Below, piece by piece: positions 6,223 through 10,007 of a stretch of DNA of 10,007 nucleotides. This DNA comes from an uncultured Pirellula sp. Its GTDB lineage: Bacteria; Planctomycetota; Planctomycetia; Pirellulales; Pirellulaceae. Position 1 is the first letter of the stretch; each line of letters begins with the position of its first letter. A program made the position numbers and the translations under genes. Location: positions 1 through 10,007 of the forward strand of contig CAILTZ010000866.1 of assembly GCA_903837255.1 (NCBI GenBank). Direction: 5' to 3'. The notes under the pieces were generated by a model, which worked only from the letters and a program-made list of their open reading frames with translations, had not been told where the DNA came from and did not search any database.

Positions 6223-7323
6223 TTAAAGCTCTGGATCGAATTGGGTGAAGTCGCAAAGGTGAGCGTCGGCGATCGGCTGAGGGCAGCTCCAAACGAGAAA
6301 GAAAAGTGCTTCTCGGGCCCAGCGTGACACATCGGAATTTTCGAGAAACCCAGCACCTTTTTCGATGGCCAAGGCGGCTTGGGTGACTCGTAAAACAAGA
6401 TCGTTTGCATCTTTGCGTAATTTCGCCAGATCGATATCGCTCTTTCCGGGAATAGCGGCTTGGAGCATACGATCGAAAAGAACTGACCATTGCTTAGAGA
6501 ATGCATCCTGGAACCTACGCAGAGAGCTGCGAGATTCGGCATGGCCATAAATCTTGTCGATGGCACAAGCCGTCAGTCCGAGGGCTAGGGCGGTGGTCTG
6601 GAGTCCACCCGCTCCACCGCTCTGGGAGAGGCTCAGCACGTTTTCGCACGGTCCGTGAAGTATCTCGCGGGCAGATAACTCAACACCTTGCAGATGGACT
6701 TCGCAGGTACAGCTTTCCTTGAGGGCCAGCAGATCCATATTCGGGCCACATTGAACCGACTCAAGATCCATCGGCAGGTAAAAAAGAAATTGCTGCGAAA
6801 AGTTCTCTGAGTCGCACGCTGCAACCACCAAGGCCTGGGAGCCCGATGCGGCGGTGACCCAAGGCACAGAGCCTCGGAGCGACCAGCCCTTGGAATGGGC
6901 ACGTGCCGTTACGGCGGGTGATGCGAGATGCTGCCGACTTGTAGTAAGGTGACTTATGCCGACCGAGATCCATTTTTCTCCGCTGGCATGGTGGGCCAGC
7001 AGATGCTGCGCGATAGGATTTGAGGAGCTTTCGATACGCCGAAGCGCGGCATTGCGTTGTGTGAGGATAAAGGCGTTGGTCAGGGACTGGTGAGCCACTG
7101 CGCAGTAAAAGGCCAAGTGTTCGGGTGGTTTGGATGAGACGGATTGCTCATAAGCGATCAGCTCGCAGAGGTTTTCGAGCCGATGGGTTAAACTTTTCGA
7201 AACCAGGGCCGAGCATGCCAGTGCAGAGCGTGCCAGCACGGGGCTCAATCCTGGCAACACGGATAGTGGATGGTCGATTAGCCGCATGAAATTTGACGCA
7301 GACTTTTTCCCAAGTTCGATCAT
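6223..7323 (-). CDS. Divergent acyl-CoA dehydrogenase family protein
   Basis: The 366-residue protein has the overall order of an acyl-CoA dehydrogenase flavoprotein. An N-terminal helical region (about 1-115) contains HLAFYCAVAHQSLTNAF. A middle beta domain follows, with ISVGISHLT (119-127), GWSLRGSVPWVTAASGSQAL (146-165) and a VELSAREIL turn. A C-terminal helical bundle (about 235-350) has GGLQTTALALGLTACAIDKI and ends with ALAIEKGAGFLENSDVSRWAREALFF as a diverged version of the usual last-helix region. The W-V-T segment followed by an alternating hydrophobic strand is the clearest family mark. Classical signatures are weak: I cannot identify the catalytic Glu or the usual FAD-binding motif with confidence, so it may be a non-canonical or non-catalytic member. 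It is first in the minus-strand operon, divergent from glgP. ATG 7323 is used; ATG 7287 (residue 13) is an alternative. No other fatty-acid oxidation gene is in view, so the substrate is unknown. Confidence 0.78.
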   Translation of the reverse strand: MIELGKKSASNFMRLIDHPLSVLPGLSPVLARSALACSALVSKSLTHRLENLCELIAYEQSVSSKPPEHLAFYCAVAHQSLTNAFILTQRNAALRRIESSSNPIAQHLLAHHASGEKWISVGISHLTTSRQHLASPAVTARAHSKGWSLRGSVPWVTAASGSQALVVAACDSENFSQQFLFYLPMDLESVQCGPNMDLLALKESCTCEVHLQGVELSAREILHGPCENVLSLSQSGGAGGLQTTALALGLTACAIDKIYGHAESRSSLRRFQDAFSKQWSVLFDRMLQAAIPGKSDIDLAKLRKDANDLVLRVTQAALAIEKGAGFLENSDVSRWAREALFFLVWSCPQPIADAHLCDFTQFDPEL

Positions 7324-7359
7324 AATGGCGAGATGCAGGTGCGCGTTGCCTGTTGGTCG

Positions 7360-7365
7360 ATTGTA
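7360..7365 (-). promoter_or_regulatory. Possible -10 box for the minus-strand four-gene operon
   Basis: On the minus strand TACAAT lies 36 bases before the ATG at 7323, a good sigma-70 -10 match at a sensible distance. I see no convincing -35 hexamer 16-18 bases upstream of it, so the call rests on the -10 box and the divergent gene arrangement only. Confidence 0.3.
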
Positions 7366-7380
7366 CAGGTGAAACGAACT

Positions 7381-7395
7381 TCCATCGAGGATGGA
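7381..7395. repeat. Perfect inverted repeat in the divergent intergenic region
   Basis: TCCATC and GATGGA flank a 3-base GAG centre. It lies between the divergent operon and glgP, upstream of the preferred glgP start. It could be an operator, or an RNA hairpin in the glgP leader. Confidence 0.5.
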
Positions 7396-7397
7396 CT

Positions 7398-7419
7398 TGT
7401 TTCGACACAGTTTGAAACA
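7398..7419. repeat. Second inverted repeat upstream of glgP
   Basis: TGTTTC (7398-7403) and GAAACA (7414-7419) form 6-base arms around a 10-base spacer, a layout common for dimeric regulator sites. It sits 3 bases after the preceding palindrome and ends 38 bases before the preferred glgP start. Function is inferred only from symmetry and position. Confidence 0.35.
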
Positions 7420-7447
7420 GGATGTTGTTTGCGAAACGGTTTGGATC

Positions 7448-7452
7448 AGGAG
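7448..7452 (+). promoter_or_regulatory. Shine-Dalgarno site that decides the glgP start
   Basis: AGGAG is followed after 5 bases by GTG at 7458. It is the strongest ribosome binding site in the window. The upstream in-frame ATG at 7422 has only a CAGG directly touching it, so GTG 7458 is the preferred start. Confidence 0.6.
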
Positions 7453-7457
7453 CTAGC

Positions 7458-9650
7458 GTGAATATTCTAGGACTTGGACACAGCGAGAACGAAGCAAACT
7501 TGACACCCGCGTCGGACGGCCCGGACTTGGTGTATCACAAGTGCATGGCGATTGCGAGGAATATGTGGTGGAGTTGGCATCCCGAGGTGGTCCATCTTTT
7601 CCGGGACATCGACCCGGTCCGTTGGAGGGAACTCGATCATAATCCCATCGCATTGCTGCGGGAGTTCACGCCAGAGACTTTGGCATATCGAGCCGGCGAG
7701 CGGGTCTTGCACAGTCGGATCAACTACGCCTATCGACGACTTGGCGAGTACCTCAACAGCCCCAATACTTGGGCGCACACCCATGCCGGGGTGTTGGGTA
7801 GCAAGCCGGTTGCCTATTTTTCTGCCGAGTTTGGGCTTCATGAGTCGTTGCCGATCTACTCGGGAGGCTTAGGAGTTCTATCGGGTGATCACATCAAAAG
7901 CGCCAGTGGGCTTGGTATCCCTCTGGTAGGCATCGGACTTTTCTACAATCACGGTTATTTCAAGCAGCGGCTTTCGGCCGATGGTTTTCAGTCTGAGGAA
8001 TACATCGAGCACAACATCGAGAACCTGCCGCTGACGCCCGCTAGAACCGCCTCGGGTAGTCCATTCATTGTGACACTCGATACTCGATCCGGAGAACTGC
8101 ATGCCAAGGTTTGGAAGCTTGCTGTTGGCCGAGTGACGCTGTTTTTGCTCGATAGCAATTTTGAGGGCAATCGCCCTGAGGATCGCGAGCTTACGAGTCG
8201 ACTCTATGGAGGGGATGAGCGGACACGGATCCGGCAGGAATTGCTTATTGGCGTCGGAGGCATCCGGACTCTCCAGGCGATGGGGATCACTCCCGGTGCC
8301 TATCATTTGAACGAGGGGCATAGTGCGTTCGCTACACTTGAGGCGATGCGTTTCAAGATGGTCGAGGATGGTTTGAGCATCGAGGATGCCCAGCGTGAGA
8401 TCGCCAATGCGACGTTGTTTACAACCCATACCCCGGTACCAGCCGGACACGATCGCTTCAATCCGGATCTGATCGAAGAACACCTTGGACCGCTTCGAGA
8501 TGGTCTGGGAATTTCCCACGAGCATCTCATGAGCTTGGGGCGTGTAAACACTGCCGATCAGCGTGAGCCCTTTTGCATGACTGTGCTGGGGCTGAAGCTT
8601 TCGCGGCGAGCCAACGCAGTGAGCCAACTGCATGGGCATGTTTCACGCCGAATGTGGAGACCTTTGTGGCCCAATCGAGAGGAAACCGCGATTCCAATCG
8701 GACACATCACCAACGGCGTGCACGTTCAGAGCTGGCTCGCCGAGCAAATGTTGCAGTTGTACGATCGCCATTTCCCAGCCCACTGGACAACCCACATGGG
8801 AGAGCCAGGTGTTTGGCAGTCGATCCACCAAGTCGATCCGGGTGAGCTATGGGAAACTCACAATGCGCTGAAAAACATGCTTTTGGCGTTTGTGCGACGT
8901 CGATTGGCCCGTCAAATGGGCCAAAGGCATGAAACCCAGGAGAACATCGATCTGGCGATGCGGATCGGAAATCCCTCTGCGCTGACGATAGGCTTCGCTC
9001 GACGTTTCGCAACTTATAAACGCGCAAACCTGATTTTCTCAGACATCGATCGTATCGCAGCCATCGTCAACGATACCGCAAGACCCGTGCAGATTCTCTT
9101 CGCCGGCAAAGCCCACCCAAAGGACGAGCCAGGCAAGCGATTTATTCAGGAAATCGCTAATTTCCGTGGCGATTCGCGATTCGCAGGCAAGGTCATTTTC
9201 ATCGAAGATTACGACATCAATGTCTGTCGGCACATGATCCAAGGCGTCGATGTCTGGCTAAACAATCCTAGACGCCCGCTGGAGGCCTCCGGAACAAGCG
9301 GACAAAAAGTCATCCTCAACGGGGGCTTGAATCTGAGCATCCTCGACGGCTGGTGGGCGGAAGCCTACGACGGATCGAACGGCTTTGCGATTGGCAAGGG
9401 AACTAGCCATGCAGACGATCGTATCACCGACTCAAGGGATGCAAGCAATCTCTACGAAGCCTTGGAAAAGCAGGTAATTCCAATGTTTTTCGACCGCGAT
9501 CAGGACGGGCTCCCGGCGGCTTGGATCCAGCACATGCGAAACAGCATCAGCACCCTAGCCTGGAGATTCAGCAGCCATCGCATGGTCATGGACTACGCTC
9601 GGATGGGTTACGTCCCAGCCTCCGGTGGGCTCAGTAGCTCGATGCCCTAG
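7458..9650 (+). CDS. glgP: Alpha-glucan (glycogen/maltodextrin) phosphorylase, GT35
   Basis: The enzyme cleaves terminal alpha-1,4-linked glucose from storage glucan with phosphate, giving glucose-1-phosphate, and uses pyridoxal phosphate. From GTG 7458 it has 730 residues (742 from ATG 7422), and belongs to the shorter bacterial/archaeal branch that lacks the animal-type regulatory extension. Motifs in order: the N-terminal ARNMWWSWHPEV, then PVAYFSAEFGLHESLPIYSG and GGLGVLSGDHIKSAS, the glucan-phosphorylase hallmark. Next come AYHLNEGHSAF, FTTHTPVPAGHDRF, GHITNGVHVQSW and GFARRFATYKRANL. The cofactor block is EASGTSGQK, whose Lys (K617 from GTG 7458) should form the PLP Schiff base, and it leads into LNGGLNLSILDGWWAEAYDG. 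Many relatives have Met where this protein has Gln just before that Lys. The C-terminus is intact. It stands alone, divergent from the acyl-CoA dehydrogenase operon, with no glycogen synthase or debranching gene in view. Confidence 0.96.
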   Translation: MNILGLGHSENEANLTPASDGPDLVYHKCMAIARNMWWSWHPEVVHLFRDIDPVRWRELDHNPIALLREFTPETLAYRAGERVLHSRINYAYRRLGEYLNSPNTWAHTHAGVLGSKPVAYFSAEFGLHESLPIYSGGLGVLSGDHIKSASGLGIPLVGIGLFYNHGYFKQRLSADGFQSEEYIEHNIENLPLTPARTASGSPFIVTLDTRSGELHAKVWKLAVGRVTLFLLDSNFEGNRPEDRELTSRLYGGDERTRIRQELLIGVGGIRTLQAMGITPGAYHLNEGHSAFATLEAMRFKMVEDGLSIEDAQREIANATLFTTHTPVPAGHDRFNPDLIEEHLGPLRDGLGISHEHLMSLGRVNTADQREPFCMTVLGLKLSRRANAVSQLHGHVSRRMWRPLWPNREETAIPIGHITNGVHVQSWLAEQMLQLYDRHFPAHWTTHMGEPGVWQSIHQVDPGELWETHNALKNMLLAFVRRRLARQMGQRHETQENIDLAMRIGNPSALTIGFARRFATYKRANLIFSDIDRIAAIVNDTARPVQILFAGKAHPKDEPGKRFIQEIANFRGDSRFAGKVIFIEDYDINVCRHMIQGVDVWLNNPRRPLEASGTSGQKVILNGGLNLSILDGWWAEAYDGSNGFAIGKGTSHADDRITDSRDASNLYEALEKQVIPMFFDRDQDGLPAAWIQHMRNSISTLAWRFSSHRMVMDYARMGYVPASGGLSSSMP

Positions 9651-9720
9651 TCCAACGTGCCATGCGATTTGCCCTAGATCCGCGTTCTTGCCATTGATTA
9701 AACGCTCAGTCAAAAGACTT

Positions 9721-9760
9721 CCCCCCGTTCAGGCCAACCATTTGGGGGGGTAGATTTTTT
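9721..9760 (+). terminator. Candidate intrinsic terminator of glgP
   Basis: A run of six C (9721-9726) can pair with a run of seven G (9744-9750). A small inner stem, GTT (9727-9729) with AAC (9736-9738), is possible. A T6 run lies at 9755-9760, separated from the stem by TAGA. The hairpin is 70 bases after the glgP stop. The large loop and the gap before the T-run make it imperfect. Confidence 0.5.
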
Positions 9761-9803
9761 CATTTTGTGGCCTTGAACCCGGCAAACCCCTACGATTTGC
9801 ATT

Positions 9804-9809
9804 TATACT
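9804..9809 (+). promoter_or_regulatory. Possible -10 box upstream of the surface-protein gene
   Basis: TATACT is a close match to a sigma-70 -10 box, 117 bases before the ATG at 9927. The nearest -35-like hexamer (TTGAAC at 9773-9778) is 25 bases away, which is too far, so this is tentative. The rest of the 9651-9926 gap shows no ORF or RNA gene that I can support. Confidence 0.3.
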
Positions 9810-9926
9810 CTTTGGGGGTCGGTTGTACGGACGATCTAACGAATCAAGTGGCAGCAGCGGCATTTTGTATTCCCAATTCCTTGGCCTGCCAGTTTTCCGA
9901 GTTCTTTTTTGAAGGTTGATTAGAGC

Positions 9927-10007
9927 ATGTTCAAGAGAAATCGAAGGCCAGCTCGGCGTTTATATCGTTTCGAGCGATTGGAGTTGCGGACGATGCTGGC
10001 GAGCGAC
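9927..10007 (+). CDS. N-terminus of a putative planctomycete secreted/surface protein (3'-truncated)
   Basis: Only 27 residues are visible before the window ends. They begin MFKRNRRPARRLYR, strongly basic, followed by FERLELRTMLASD. This matches the N-terminal FE-LE-R-(M/L)LA leader of large planctomycete extracellular proteins (the planctomycete extracellular motif family), which often continue into cadherin-like, dockerin-type or repeat domains. A TAG stop lies in frame at 9921-9923, just two codons upstream, so ATG 9927 is the earliest possible ATG. GAAGG at 9911-9915 is a weak, distant Shine-Dalgarno. The motif implies export and cell-surface function, but nothing about the mature domains can be said from this window. 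Confidence 0.75.
   Translation, partial: MFKRNRRPARRLYRFERLELRTMLASD

Noticed and set aside
7878..8639. Long minus-strand open frame of 253 codons inside glgP
   Set aside because: It is fully antisense to conserved glgP motifs, has no recognisable domain, and its composition follows from the glgP codons.
9773..9809. TTGAAC and TATACT as a complete sigma-70 promoter
   Set aside because: The spacing of 25 bases is too long for a standard promoter, so only the -10 box is kept, at low confidence.
1..10007. CRISPR arrays, insertion sequences, phage or toxin-antitoxin modules
   Set aside because: I found no regularly spaced repeats, transposase-like proteins, or paired small toxin/antitoxin frames. 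Coding density and gene types look like core chromosome.

Overview
The window looks like a chromosomal segment of a planctomycete, probably of the Pirellulaceae (Rhodopirellula-like). The best evidence is the truncated gene at the right edge. Its N-terminus combines a basic stretch with a FERLELRTMLA motif, the FE-LE-R-(M/L)LA type of leader that is common on planctomycete secreted and surface proteins. Moderate GC content, long intact genes, weak or absent Shine-Dalgarno sites and a tRNA without encoded CCA also fit. I see no transposase, integrase, phage gene or CRISPR array. This is mostly ordinary housekeeping and metabolic DNA with some unusual details.

Layout, left to right. (1) Bases 2-1420 (+) encode the 5'-truncated remainder of a CrtI/CrtN-type carotenoid desaturase. 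A thioredoxin-type glutathione peroxidase (1445-2104, +) follows 24 bases later, and the two probably share a transcript. (2) A tRNA-Ser(GGA) lies on the minus strand (2186-2267) with its own candidate promoter and a good intrinsic terminator. Its acceptor and T arms can be folded as 8+4 base pairs instead of 7+5, and it lacks U8. (3) A zinc-free MDR oxidoreductase of the MDR7/quinone-reductase type (2353-3381, +) converges with no gap on the next operon. (4) A four-gene minus-strand operon runs from 7323 down to 3382: a divergent acyl-CoA dehydrogenase-like protein, a CinA-like protein whose C-terminal domain has lost its signature motif, a small Rieske [2Fe-2S] protein, and a secreted Ca2+-dependent PI-PLC-like phosphodiesterase. 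(5) Divergent from this operon is an alpha-glucan phosphorylase, glgP (7458-9650, +), preceded by a strong Shine-Dalgarno and two inverted repeats. (6) A 276-base gap holds a terminator-like hairpin and a possible -10 box. After it, a putative surface protein starts at 9927 and runs off the window.

Functionally, the left pair joins pigment synthesis with peroxide detoxification, both of which protect membranes from oxidation. glgP releases glucose-1-phosphate from storage glucan. The four-gene operon has no obvious single pathway. Its tight spacing (36-base gap, 8-base overlap, 8-base gap) argues for co-expression, but its shared purpose cannot be read from sequence alone. I did not find a clearly new multi-gene system. 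The most notable items are the tRNA architecture, the degenerate CinA domain and the odd operon.
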